In this document: one piece after another, positions 8,426 through 15,914 of the stretch
How the letters are laid out: every line of letters starts with the position of its first letter
How positions within the stretch are numbered: position 1 is the stretch's first letter
Source of the DNA: an uncultured Eubacteriales bacterium
GTDB lineage: Bacteria > Bacillota > Clostridia > Oscillospirales > CAG-272
DNA: 31,026 nucleotides
Assembly (NCBI GenBank): GCA_934447715.1
Contig: CAKSER010000019.1
Location: 1-31,026 of the forward strand
Direction: 5' to 3'
The notes under the pieces: model-generated
Databases searched by the model: none
Told to the model about the DNA's origin: nothing
The model's input: only the letters and a program-made list of their open reading frames with translations
Made by a program: the position numbers and the translations under genes

Positions 8426-9348
8426 AGATTCACCCCACTTCTGATAGGACATGAGCCAAACGAGCAAAGGATCTCGTCAATACTCTGAGCCATAATCCTG
8501 CCTGCGCTCACCGGAGCAACCTTTCCGGGAAGCGACAGCGCATGAATAACCTTGACACCGCACTCCTCCGCCGCAATCTCGTCAACGCCTCCCGGAAGGG
8601 ATGCAAGATCGATTACCGGCACATCCTTTCTTATATGCGAAATGACCGGTCTCGTCAGTATCTTCGCAGGAGCCGTGTTGAATATCACATCCGCACGCTC
8701 TGCCGCATCGCACAGCTCGCTGTACCTGACAGCCTCATATCCGAAGGCGCGGATAAATGCAAGATCTCCGTCCTTTCGTGCAGCCGCAAGAACATGACAT
8801 CCCATCGATAAAAGCAAGCCGGAAAGAATCTTTCCGATTCTTCCAAATCCGCAGACAAGCGCCGTAGAACCGAAAAGCGTCACCTGAAGCTCGTTCATCG
8901 CAATTCCCACAGCCCCCTCCGAGGTCGGAATCGCATTCATAACCTTAAAGCTCTCGGACTCCATGCAGTCGTATAGCCTGATACCGCGCTTTGAAGCAAG
9001 AGCAAGCATTTCGTCAAAAAGATGTCCGCCTATAAGAATCTGCTCCTTTGATACGCTCTCGATCAGCTCTTCAAAGGTCAGCTTTTCATCGCTCAAAGGA
9101 AAATTAAGATATAAACCGTCCTTGCTTGTAGGAAGCGGAAGAATTACCGCAAACGCCCCGTAAAGAACCGCGGAAAGAGATTTTGCCGCCTCGAGCCTGC
9201 CGCCGTATGTATCAAGACCCCATACGGCAACCTTATAGCCCCTTTCGGCAAAGTATTCCGCAACAAAGAGCTGTCTTTGGTCCCCTCCGATAACCGCAAT
9301 CTTATTTTCACGTTTAACCAAAAGTTTTCCATTCCTTTCATATAGCAT
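8422..9348 (-). CDS. dpaA: Dipicolinate synthase subunit A
   Basis: Partner of DpaB in dipicolinate synthesis. With the ATG at 9348 it has 308 aa: an N-terminal Rossmann-like region starting IAVIGGDQRQ and a second NAD(P)-binding fold with GFGRIG in its middle, both typical for SpoVFA/DpaA. The frame stays open up to a TTG at 9417, with another ATG at 9399, but neither has a ribosome binding site, and known homologues begin close to IAVIGGD. The 9348 start has only a weak AAGAGA upstream, so the exact start is uncertain. The pair shows the organism makes endospores. Confidence 0.9.
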   Translation of the reverse strand: MLYERNGKLLVKRENKIAVIGGDQRQLFVAEYFAERGYKVAVWGLDTYGGRLEAAKSLSAVLYGAFAVILPLPTSKDGLYLNFPLSDEKLTFEELIESVSKEQILIGGHLFDEMLALASKRGIRLYDCMESESFKVMNAIPTSEGAVGIAMNELQVTLFGSTALVCGFGRIGKILSGLLLSMGCHVLAAARKDGDLAFIRAFGYEAVRYSELCDAAERADVIFNTAPAKILTRPVISHIRKDVPVIDLASLPGGVDEIAAEECGVKVIHALSLPGKVAPVSAGRIMAQSIDEILCSFGSCPIRSGVNL

Positions 9349-9398
9349 TTCTTTAGCATCTCTTGACAGAGAGAAAAAGCACCCCTCTGTCGATAACA

Positions 9399-9424
9399 TT
9401 TTATGCCGCAAAAACAAACATGTT
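9399..9424 (-). promoter_or_regulatory. Possible sigma-K type promoter of dpaAB
   Basis: On the minus strand an AC (9423-9422) is followed after 16 bp by GCATAAAATG (from 9406), close to the mother-cell sigma-K pattern AC-N16-GCATANNNTA with one mismatch. It would start transcription about 40 bp before the ATG at 9348, which fits that start. It rests on a degenerate consensus, so it is weak evidence. Confidence 0.3.
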
Positions 9425-9487
9425 CGGTTCCGGCAACGAATTCAGAGCATCATTTTGCCGGTTATAAAATCAGCTGTAAAATCGCTG

Positions 9488-9516
9488 TTGAAAAAGAAAA
9501 CTCAGTATGGTAAAAT
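9488..9516 (+). promoter_or_regulatory. Promoter of hprK
   Basis: TTGAAA (9488-9493) and TAAAAT (9511-9516) are 17 bp apart. The distance to the hprK start codon is 80 bp. The gene pair dpaA/hprK is divergent and shares this 247-bp region. Confidence 0.6.
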
Positions 9517-9595
9517 AATGCCGTAAACACAAATAAGGAAAGTAAAGAAAATATAAAGAAAGTATTTTAAAAAAAAAGAAAGGCCTTTTGCTGCA

Positions 9596-10543
9596 ATGAA
9601 AGAATCAAACGATGTAATCTATAAGGTTTCGCTTAAAAGTATAGTAGACGAATTTGCACTTAAAACGCTGTACATGCCGGAAAACGACGTGATGATCACA
9701 AGATCCGACCTTATGCGTCCCGGTCTTGCCTTCAACGACTTTTACGGATATTTTGACGCATCGAGAATTCAGATAATCGGAAACGGCGAATGGGGATATC
9801 TTTCAACCCTCGACCATAAAACCTATCTCGATAAGATCGATGCATTTATGTCGCATGCTCCGGTAGCAATCGTTTTCACAAGAGGAATCGTCCCGGGAGA
9901 TGACTTTATAGAGCTGGCAAAAAAATATAAGGTTCCGGTTCTTGTGTCGCCGATAAGAACATCCGAGCTCATGTCAATGCTGATATCCTCCCTTTCGCTC
10001 AGTCTCGCGCCGAGAATTACAAGATCCGGAGTATTCCTTGAGGTGTACGGAGAGGGAGTCCTTATCCTCGGCGACAGCGGAATCGGAAAGAGCGAAACAG
10101 CCATCGAGCTTGTAAAAAGAGGACACAGACTGATAGCGGATGATGCCGTAGAAATAAAAAAAGCATCGTCTAAGACACTTGTGGGCTCGGCGCCCGATCT
10201 TATACGACACTATGTTGAGCTCAGAGGAATCGGAATAGTCGACGTAAAACGGCTTTTCGGAATCGGCTCCGTAAAAGACACCGGAAAGATCGAAATGATT
10301 GTCAACCTCGAGCCGTGGGTCGAAGGAAAAATGTACGACCGCTTCGGGCTCGAGGAGGAACATACCGAAATAATGGGTATAAGCATTCCGACAACAACAA
10401 TCCCGGTAAGGCCGGGAAGAAACCTCAGTATTATAATCGAGGTTGCGGCAATGAACAACCGTCAGAAGAGAATGGGATATAACACCGCGGTAGAATTTAA
10501 CAAAAGACTGATGAGCCTTGCCGAAAAAGAAACACAGAACTGA
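9596..10543 (+). CDS. hprK: HPr kinase/phosphorylase
   Basis: Phosphorylates Ser46 of the sugar-transport protein HPr and reverses this, setting carbon catabolite repression in Gram-positive bacteria. The 315-aa protein has P-loop GDSGIGKS (159-166), Asp183 in ADDAVE, Glu208 at the start of ELRGIGIVDV, Arg249 in YDRFG, the PVRPGRN loop (270-276) and the C-terminal EVAAMNNRQKRMGYN. All family catalytic residues I know are present except one: where homologues have HGV before the P-loop (His138 in family numbering) this protein has Ser144-Gly-Val. AGAAAGG precedes the ATG by about 12 bases. It runs tail-to-tail into the next gene with a 9-bp gap. Confidence 0.95.
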   Translation: MKESNDVIYKVSLKSIVDEFALKTLYMPENDVMITRSDLMRPGLAFNDFYGYFDASRIQIIGNGEWGYLSTLDHKTYLDKIDAFMSHAPVAIVFTRGIVPGDDFIELAKKYKVPVLVSPIRTSELMSMLISSLSLSLAPRITRSGVFLEVYGEGVLILGDSGIGKSETAIELVKRGHRLIADDAVEIKKASSKTLVGSAPDLIRHYVELRGIGIVDVKRLFGIGSVKDTGKIEMIVNLEPWVEGKMYDRFGLEEEHTEIMGISIPTTTIPVRPGRNLSIIIEVAAMNNRQKRMGYNTAVEFNKRLMSLAEKETQN

Positions 10544-10552
10544 AATCCGCGA

Positions 10553-10840
10553 TTACGCAAGATATTCCGAAAGGACCTCGACAAGAGAAAAGGGAGTGAC
10601 CTCGCATCTGCAGAGCAGGTCGCAAAGAAGAATTCCGGATGCCCTGTCCGGAGCGGCATCGAAAACAAACCTGCTCTCGGCGACATCACCGTCGTGAAGA
10701 ATGCAAAGTACAGAAAAGCACTCCCTGTCCGCTTCCTTTCCGGATAAAAGCAGATACTCAATTAGAAAGCTGCCTCCGGGAGCATCGGCCTCGCATTCGG
10801 TTTCATAGATTATCTTGTTTCGTACGTAGTCCTTACACAA
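10553..10840 (-). CDS. Small DUF6514-like protein
   Basis: 95-aa soluble protein. Its C-terminal half (FDAAPDRASGILLCDLLCRCEVTPFSLVEVLSEYL) resembles the end of clostridial DUF6514 proteins as I remember them; function unknown. The start is TTG, with AAAGGTGGT about nine bases upstream. The frame stays open for 17 more codons and reads protein-like, but contains no start codon. An extended -10 promoter lies at 10906. The gene ends 9 bp from the hprK stop. Confidence 0.6.
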   Translation of the reverse strand: MCKDYVRNKIIYETECEADAPGGSFLIEYLLLSGKEADRECFSVLCILHDGDVAESRFVFDAAPDRASGILLCDLLCRCEVTPFSLVEVLSEYLA

Positions 10841-10861
10841 CTTAACATACCACCTTTCAAG

Positions 10862-10893
10862 ATCGACCCTGCTTCGGCTGGGTTGATTTTTTT
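10862..10893 (+). terminator. UUCG-capped terminator on the plus strand
   Basis: ATCGACCC (10862-10869) pairs with GGGTTGAT (10880-10887), with an inner GC-TTCG-GC cap and one T-T mismatch, followed by seven T. It is the first strong plus-strand terminator after hprK, more than 300 bp past its stop. It lies inside the leader of the opposite small gene. Confidence 0.75.
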
Positions 10894-10905
10894 ACCTTGG
10901 TTTAA

Positions 10906-10914
10906 ATTATATCA
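10906..10914 (-). promoter_or_regulatory. Extended -10 promoter of the DUF6514-like gene
   Basis: On the minus strand TGATATAAT (10914-10906) is a perfect TATAAT with the TGn extension. No good -35 is visible at 17 bp. It sits about 66 bp from the TTG start codon. Confidence 0.5.
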
Positions 10915-11149
10915 CCAAACCGCACATAAAGTAAACAAAACCTCATTTATCTTCCTCGACATAACGATTGGAAAGCTTTACAGTTTTTTTATATAGAAAA
11001 TTTCTGCCATATGTGCACCTTGCACATTCTCTCGCTGAAATTCTCGCACTATATTGTCGAAAATGCACATTATTCGGCTTTTAAAAAATAAGTAATGAAT
11101 TTTTTTGCTGTTTTATAAATATTTTCCCGAATTATGAATTATTTTGTCA

Positions 11150-11178
11150 ATGACAAGACAAAATATTTGTATTATAAT
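11150..11178 (+). promoter_or_regulatory. Promoter of the 11225 membrane gene
   Basis: ATGACA (11150-11155) and TATAAT (11173-11178) are 17 bp apart. The start codon is 47 bp downstream of the -10 box. Confidence 0.65.
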
Positions 11179-11224
11179 GAATACAAAAAGCAGTGGTGAA
11201 AACTGCACAATTTGAGGTGAACTA

Positions 11225-11473
11225 ATGAAGAAAATTTTTACATTTCGGATAGAGAAAATCGCCGCCGAATACATAAAATGCGGTCTGTTTTTGATAATAA
11301 TCGCCCTTGCGATGATAATTTTCCGGTTTAATACTGCCTCACAGGATGAGCTGTTCGTCCTTATCTGCAGCTTTGATGAGATTTTAAAGGTGCCGCTCAT
11401 CTCGCTGAATATTACAATCGGCGGCGGATTGATTCTTGATTACATAATCAAAAAAAATAATCAGCGCAGCTGA
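11225..11473 (+). CDS. Small two-helix membrane protein
   Basis: 82-aa protein of no family I recognise. A basic start (MKKIFTFRIEKIAAEYIK) is followed by a strong hydrophobic helix at about 19-34, a short polar part (NTASQDE), and a second, Gly-rich helix (about 55-72) ending in KKNNQRS. GAGGTGA precedes the ATG at the right distance and a clear promoter lies upstream, so expression is likely. The stop is 7 bp before the promoter of the radical SAM gene. Confidence 0.6.
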   Translation: MKKIFTFRIEKIAAEYIKCGLFLIIIALAMIIFRFNTASQDELFVLICSFDEILKVPLISLNITIGGGLILDYIIKKNNQRS

Positions 11474-11479
11474 ACCCGG

Positions 11480-11508
11480 TTGATTATCGAAGGAAATTAT
11501 GCTAAAAT
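11480..11508 (+). promoter_or_regulatory. Promoter of the radical SAM gene
   Basis: TTGATT (11480-11485) and TAAAAT (11503-11508) are 17 bp apart. The -10 box and what follows are repeated in front of the gene at 19011. Confidence 0.6.
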
Positions 11509-11591
11509 ATTTATAAAAAGCTTGCTCTGCAAGCTTTTTGGACTATTGCCCCACCGTGCTGCGCACGATGTGGATATTGAATCATCAAAAG
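11497..11591 (+). repeat. Promoter-leader repeat, copy 1
   Basis: Matches 18856-18924 from TTATG through the -10 box TAAAATATT, the word TATTGCCCCACCGTGC and on to CAAAAG. Its core folds as CCAC-CGTGC, loop TGC, GCACG, a bulged AT, GTGG (11551-11573). Relative to copy 2 it carries an extra hairpin of about 27 bases (11515-11541). It forms the 5' leader of the radical SAM gene, whose start codon is 48 bp after the repeat ends. Confidence 0.7.
11515..11539 (+). terminator. Short hairpin with T-tract, possible terminator
   Basis: AAAAAGCTTGC pairs with GCAAGCTTTTT over 11 bp with loop TCT. It could end the transcript of the 11225 gene. It lies downstream of the -10 box of the next gene, so it might also attenuate that transcript. 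Almost the same stem occurs at 26031-26049. Confidence 0.5.
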
Positions 11592-11639
11592 AAAAGCAAA
11601 AAACGACAAAAAACGATAATTTCCGGAGAAAAACGAAAA

Positions 11640-12554
11640 ATGGATCTGTCAGAGCTTAAAAACTGTAATCTGTGCCCGAGAAAATGCGGCGTGAACCGTC
11701 TTGATATAAACTCCGGTTCAAAAGGCTTCTGCAATGCCGCAGGAGAAACAATACGTATCGGAAGAGCCGCACTTCACTACTACGAGGAGCCCTGCATCTC
11801 CGGAGAAAGCGGATCGGGGGCAGTCTTTTTTTCCGGATGCAGCCTTCGCTGCGACTTCTGCCAGAACAGCTCGCTCAGCCGTGAGTTTTCCGGTGCGGAC
11901 GTCGATATAAGCCGGCTTGCAGAAATTTTTTTCGAGCTTAAGGAAAAGGGAGCAAACAATATAAATCTTATCACGCCGACACACTATACCACTCAGATAA
12001 GAGAGGCGATAAAAATCAGTAGGCGAAAAGGCTTTGACCTTCCGTTTGTCTGGAACAGCAGCGGATATGAGCTGAGCCGGACGCTTCGAACCTTAGACGG
12101 GCTGATCGATATCTGGCTTCCGGATTTTAAATATCTTTCAAGCGAAACAGCAGGAAAATATTCAAAAGCAAAGGATTATCCGGAGTATGCAAAGTCAGCA
12201 ATAAAGGAGATGGTCCGCCAGTGCCCGACGCCCGAGTTCTCCTACAACGGCATAATGAAAAAGGGCGTAATAATCCGCCATCTTCTCCTGCCCGGTCAGC
12301 TTGAGCAGTCAAAGAGGGTTATCGAATACCTTCATAAGGAGTACGGAAATTCGATATATTTAAGCATAATGTCACAGTATACGCCGCAGGAATCCTCAAC
12401 TCTTGAAGAGCTTAAAAATCCGGTTCCCTATTCCGAATATGAGGAGCTTGTTGATTTTGCAATGTTGATCGGTGTCGAAAACGGTTTTATCCAGGAGGAG
12501 GGCTCGGCAGATGACAGCTTCATCCCGGTTTTTAACGGAGAAGGAGTCATATAA
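11640..12554 (+). CDS. Radical SAM protein, COG1313 (PflX-like)
   Basis: 304-aa iron-sulfur enzyme of the group that resembles pyruvate formate-lyase activating enzyme; its reaction is not established. Cys67-Cys71-Cys74 (CSLRCDFC) is the CxxxCxxC motif that holds the [4Fe-4S] cluster for S-adenosylmethionine cleavage. An N-terminal set (Cys9, 12, 16, 31) is typical of COG1313. The WNSSGYE and DIWLPDFKY segments follow the family pattern. The ATG at 11640 was chosen, with GGAG 11 bases upstream; the longer frame from 11538 would read through the repeat element. No glycyl-radical enzyme is next to it, so its partner is unknown. Confidence 0.88.
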   Translation: MDLSELKNCNLCPRKCGVNRLDINSGSKGFCNAAGETIRIGRAALHYYEEPCISGESGSGAVFFSGCSLRCDFCQNSSLSREFSGADVDISRLAEIFFELKEKGANNINLITPTHYTTQIREAIKISRRKGFDLPFVWNSSGYELSRTLRTLDGLIDIWLPDFKYLSSETAGKYSKAKDYPEYAKSAIKEMVRQCPTPEFSYNGIMKKGVIIRHLLLPGQLEQSKRVIEYLHKEYGNSIYLSIMSQYTPQESSTLEELKNPVPYSEYEELVDFAMLIGVENGFIQEEGSADDSFIPVFNGEGVI

Positions 12555-12684
12555 AATAAAAAATACTCCTGCACGGCGATCGTATAAAAACCGGCAAAGC
12601 CTTTAAAAATGCCGAAAAACAGTAATTCAGAGGCATATTTATAAGCAAACACCGTCAAGTCCGGCTTAAAGCGGAAAAAACATA

Positions 12685-12713
12685 TTGAAAAAAGCGTGGA
12701 TTTGTGCTAGAAT
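12685..12713 (+). promoter_or_regulatory. Promoter of the NYN-domain gene
   Basis: TTGAAA (12685-12690) and TAGAAT (12708-12713) are 17 bp apart, 43 bp before the start codon. Between it and the radical SAM stop there is only a weak hairpin near 12591-12614. Confidence 0.65.
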
Positions 12714-12755
12714 AATATAAGTGTGAAAAAATGCAGAAAGGAGGATTTGACTTAT

Positions 12756-13547
12756 ATGTTTGGACTTTTTCGCAAAAATGCCGCAAAGACACCGCAAAAG
12801 CCGAAAGCAATTGCCTTTGTAGATTTTGAGCACTGGTATATCTCGCTCGACAAAATGCACCATCTCCGCCCGGATATAAAGGCATGGAGAGATGAGCTGA
12901 GCGAGCGGTTCGATATGAAAGAAATTATTTTTTTTGCAGATTTTTCAAATCAGTCACTGCGATCGGAAATACCGAAGATAAGAGAAATAACAAATTACAT
13001 AATAGAAACGCAGAATGCTTCGTCGAACTATAAAAAAGATTTTACCGATTTTATCATGCTCGATCACATTTATCAGAACGCAATGAACAGCGATGACATT
13101 GATACGTTTGTACTGTTTTCGGGCGACGGACATTTCAATTCGGTCGTTAATTTTCTCACATCAAGACTGAAGAAGAAGGTTTTAGTATACGGAATCCGCG
13201 ATGCAATGAGCAATCAGCTCCGCAACTCGGCAACATGGTGCATCACCCTGCCGAAAAACAACGATCCGGACCTTGAGATCTATAAGCTGATTTTAAGAAA
13301 CATGAAGTATCTTAAAGATAAGAACTCTGCAAGCAACGGAAAGTATTATCCCACGTTCTGGCCGACAGTCGAAATGGTTTCAAGGCTGAACAAGCTTAAA
13401 AAGAAGGACGTGGCAGAAGCACTTCGCAAAATGATTTCAAAGGGCTATATCATACAGCTTTCAGAGAAGCTGCCGGACGGAAAGGTAATAAAATACCTGA
13501 GCGTAAAATGGAACAAGTGCGAAAGCGACGGAATTACGGCAGATTGA
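12756..13547 (+). CDS. NYN (LabA/PIN-like) domain protein with C-terminal winged-helix-like part
   Basis: 263-aa cytoplasmic protein, probably an RNA-acting nuclease-fold protein of the NYN/LabA (DUF88) group. Motifs: IAFVDFEHWY (Asp23) at the first beta strand, DFTDFIMLD (about 95-103) and LFSGDGHF (120-127). Families usually have SGDxDF; here the second acid is His126, so nuclease activity is open. Residues about 180-250 (PTVEMVSRL...ALRKMISKGYIIQ) look like a small winged helix. The ATG at 12756 has AAAGGAGG at ideal distance, so it was preferred to the GTG at 12723. A strong terminator follows. Confidence 0.85.
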   Translation: MFGLFRKNAAKTPQKPKAIAFVDFEHWYISLDKMHHLRPDIKAWRDELSERFDMKEIIFFADFSNQSLRSEIPKIREITNYIIETQNASSNYKKDFTDFIMLDHIYQNAMNSDDIDTFVLFSGDGHFNSVVNFLTSRLKKKVLVYGIRDAMSNQLRNSATWCITLPKNNDPDLEIYKLILRNMKYLKDKNSASNGKYYPTFWPTVEMVSRLNKLKKKDVAEALRKMISKGYIIQLSEKLPDGKVIKYLSVKWNKCESDGITAD

Positions 13548-13585
13548 CAGCTGAATAAAAAACAGAATATAAAGCCGATATCAAA

Positions 13586-13624
13586 GCGGCGGCAAGAGCT
13601 TACTGTTCTCTGCCGCTGCTTTTT
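13586..13624 (+). terminator. Terminator after the NYN gene
   Basis: GCGGCGGC...AGAG pairs with CTCT...GCCGCTGC (one bulged A, one G-T pair), followed by five T. It lies 38 bp after the stop. Confidence 0.9.
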
Positions 13625-13648
13625 GTTTTACAAAACATATAAAAGCTG

Positions 13649-13676
13649 TTGACATTCGGTTTATATTGTGTAAAAT
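13649..13676 (+). promoter_or_regulatory. Promoter of the raffinose-synthase-like gene
   Basis: A perfect TTGACA (13649-13654) and TAAAAT (13671-13676) are 16 bp apart, directly after the terminator and 37 bp before the start codon. Confidence 0.7.
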
Positions 13677-13713
13677 TAGAATAAAAAATTATGATTATCA
13701 GTTTAGGGTAGAA

Positions 13714-15816
13714 ATGAAAAAAAGAATTGTACTTGGATCCGGATTTGCTTTCGGATTTGATATTTCGGTCAAAAACATGCTCGGCGAAGTCGAACAGCTT
13801 GCTCTTTACGAAAGCAAAAGCAAGGAAAACAACTACGTCTTTACATCCGAGCACGAGGAATATATTCTTGAGGCATATCTTAAGGTCGAGGACATGGGAA
13901 AATCCTCCTGCGTCAGAGTCGGATGCAGCATCAAGAATCTTATCGGATTTGATATAGTTTACACACTTGCAATATATGACTCGATCACCGTGCGCCTGTA
14001 TCCGGAAAACGATCCGACCGAGGTGTTCGGAAATTATTTTCACATTGCAAAAAAGACAGACTGCTGGACATTTCCGTTCTTCAGCAGCAGCTTAAACGAC
14101 CTTAAAGGCAGAGCTGTTTCGATTGTGTGGAAGGACGGAGATCTCTATCACCAAATGATGCCGCTCGTTGATAAAAGCTTTAAAACCGATATAAAGCCGA
14201 TTGACGGATGCCTCGGCTTTACGGTTGCTCCGTATGCCGGAGGATTTTGCGATATCGACTGCGCAAGCCTTATTATAAGCTATGATGAAAATCCCTATCA
14301 GATGGCGGAAAGCACGGTTAAAAACGGCTTTGAGGCTCTGAAAAAGAGACCGTCGCTTACGTCAAATACAAGAGTTTCCGAGCTGTTTAACTATATCGGC
14401 TGGTGCACATGGGATTCAATGCGCCTCGATGTCAATTCCGCGGATATTATAAAAAAAGCCGATGAGCTGAAAGAGGCACAGATCCCGGTCAGATGGATTT
14501 TGATTGACGACGGCTGGTTCCCGGAAAACAGCAAGAGACAGCTTACCGGGCTTAAGGAAATCAGGGAAAAATTCCCGGAGGGCTTCAAGGCGCTCTGCGA
14601 TAAGCTCAAAAACACCTACGGTATGAAATATGTAGGAATCTGGGAGTGCGAAAGTGGGGACTGGTACGGAATAGAGCCGGATTCCGAGCTTGAAAAAAAC
14701 AACCCGGAGCTTTTCCTGCGCCTGAAAAACGGATATGTCATTCCCCGTCCGGACGAGGGAGGAAGCTTCCTTTTCTGGAATGAGATGCATAAATATTTAA
14801 GCTACTGCGGATTTGACTTTGTAAAGGTGGATACACAGTGCAACATCGAGGGCTGCACAAGCGGAGCATATCCGATAGGAGAGGCGGCAAACGGAATTCA
14901 CAGCGGCCTTGAAGGATCTGTCGGGCTTTATTTTGACGGAGCCTGCATCAACTGCACCGGAATGGGCCATGCCGATCTCTGGAGCCGTTCTGTCGGAATG
15001 ATAAACCGAAATTCGGAAGACTTTGTCGCAACCGATATAAACACAATGAGCAAATTTATAAACGAGAACATCTACAACTCGTTTTACCACAGCCATTTCT
15101 GCGCTGCCGACTGGGACATGATGTGGAGCAAGAGCGAAACAACAGAGCTTAATGTCGTTCTTCACGCGGTAAGCGGCAGCCCGGTATACTTTTCCGATCC
15201 GCTCGGAATGAGCGATAAGGACGTCATTATGCCGTTCTGCCTTTTGAACGGAAGACTGCTTAAATGCGACGGCTATGCAAATCCGACAAGAGACAGATTG
15301 TTCTTAAATCCGATGACGCAGGACATCCTTTCAAAATGCTTCAATTTCTCAAAGGATTCCGCAGTAATTGCCCTGTTCAATACAAATCAGAGCAAAAAGA
15401 AGATCAAAGACAGCTTTAAAATATCCGATGCGGACGGAATCGAAGGGGAAAGCTTTGTCCTCTACGACAGAAAGACAAAAACCGCAGTCCTTTCAAAAAA
15501 GGAGGAGGAGCATAAGCTCACTCTTGACCCTGACACAGCAAGACTTTATATCGCAACACCCTTCAAGGACGGAATTGCCGCACTCGGAGCTGTCGATAAA
15601 TATGTCTGCCCTGCCATAATCGAGGACAGGATAATTGCAAAGAATACACAGAGCTTTGTTCTCTCTGAGGGATGCATATTTGCATTTTCGGCAGACTGCC
15701 CGGTTTCTGTCACCGTAAACGGAGCGCCGGCAGAGACAGAAAAGGACGGTGTTCTTTTAAAGGTCGACTGCAGAGCCGGAGCCGGAAGGGTCATCGTTTC
15801 GATTACACAGAAATAA
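13714..15816 (+). CDS. Raffinose synthase/Sip1-type glycoside hydrolase (GH36-like)
   Basis: 700-aa cytoplasmic protein without signal peptide, of the raffinose synthase/seed-imbibition group in clan GH-D, which acts on alpha-galactosides. An N-terminal beta domain is followed by a TIM barrel beginning WCTWDS (230-235), ILIDDGW (262-268) and FVKVD, with Asp373 the likely nucleophile. NRNSEDF (431-437) corresponds to the R-SDDF motif of plant members, with Asp436 the likely acid/base. A short C-terminal beta domain ends the protein. Substrate is unknown: hydrolase or transferase cannot be told apart. The weak AGGG site favours the ATG at 13714. It stands alone with its own promoter and terminator, with no sugar transporter beside it. 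Confidence 0.85.
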   Translation: MKKRIVLGSGFAFGFDISVKNMLGEVEQLALYESKSKENNYVFTSEHEEYILEAYLKVEDMGKSSCVRVGCSIKNLIGFDIVYTLAIYDSITVRLYPENDPTEVFGNYFHIAKKTDCWTFPFFSSSLNDLKGRAVSIVWKDGDLYHQMMPLVDKSFKTDIKPIDGCLGFTVAPYAGGFCDIDCASLIISYDENPYQMAESTVKNGFEALKKRPSLTSNTRVSELFNYIGWCTWDSMRLDVNSADIIKKADELKEAQIPVRWILIDDGWFPENSKRQLTGLKEIREKFPEGFKALCDKLKNTYGMKYVGIWECESGDWYGIEPDSELEKNNPELFLRLKNGYVIPRPDEGGSFLFWNEMHKYLSYCGFDFVKVDTQCNIEGCTSGAYPIGEAANGIHSGLEGSVGLYFDGACINCTGMGHADLWSRSVGMINRNSEDFVATDINTMSKFINENIYNSFYHSHFCAADWDMMWSKSETTELNVVLHAVSGSPVYFSDPLGMSDKDVIMPFCLLNGRLLKCDGYANPTRDRLFLNPMTQDILSKCFNFSKDSAVIALFNTNQSKKKIKDSFKISDADGIEGESFVLYDRKTKTAVLSKKEEEHKLTLDPDTARLYIATPFKDGIAALGAVDKYVCPAIIEDRIIAKNTQSFVLSEGCIFAFSADCPVSVTVNGAPAETEKDGVLLKVDCRAGAGRVIVSITQK

Positions 15817-15844
15817 ATATAAAAGCATAAAAATAAAACAGGCA

Positions 15845-15883
15845 AAAAAGGCATCTGTACAAAAAACGTACAAATGCCTTTTT
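15845..15883. terminator. Bidirectional terminator
   Basis: AAAAAGGCAT (15845-15854) pairs with ATGCCTTTTT (15874-15883), with an inner GTAC/GTAC stem. It serves the plus-strand glycoside hydrolase gene and the minus-strand ABC operon, which converge here. Confidence 0.88.
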
Positions 15884-15914
15884 AATTATGTCAAAACGGT
15901 AAATCAAACCGCAA

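Larger units (their letters stand above)
10841..11224. other. Intergenic region with a TGCACAT inverted repeat
   Basis: This 384-bp divergent region carries the terminator at 10862, the minus-strand promoter at 10906 and the plus-strand promoter at 11150. It also holds ATGTGCA-CCT-TGCACAT (11011-11027), a perfect 7-bp inverted repeat, with a further TGCACAT at 11064-11070. These three copies of one 7-mer may be an operator for the 11225 gene, but nothing else supports that. No gene is visible. Confidence 0.4.
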
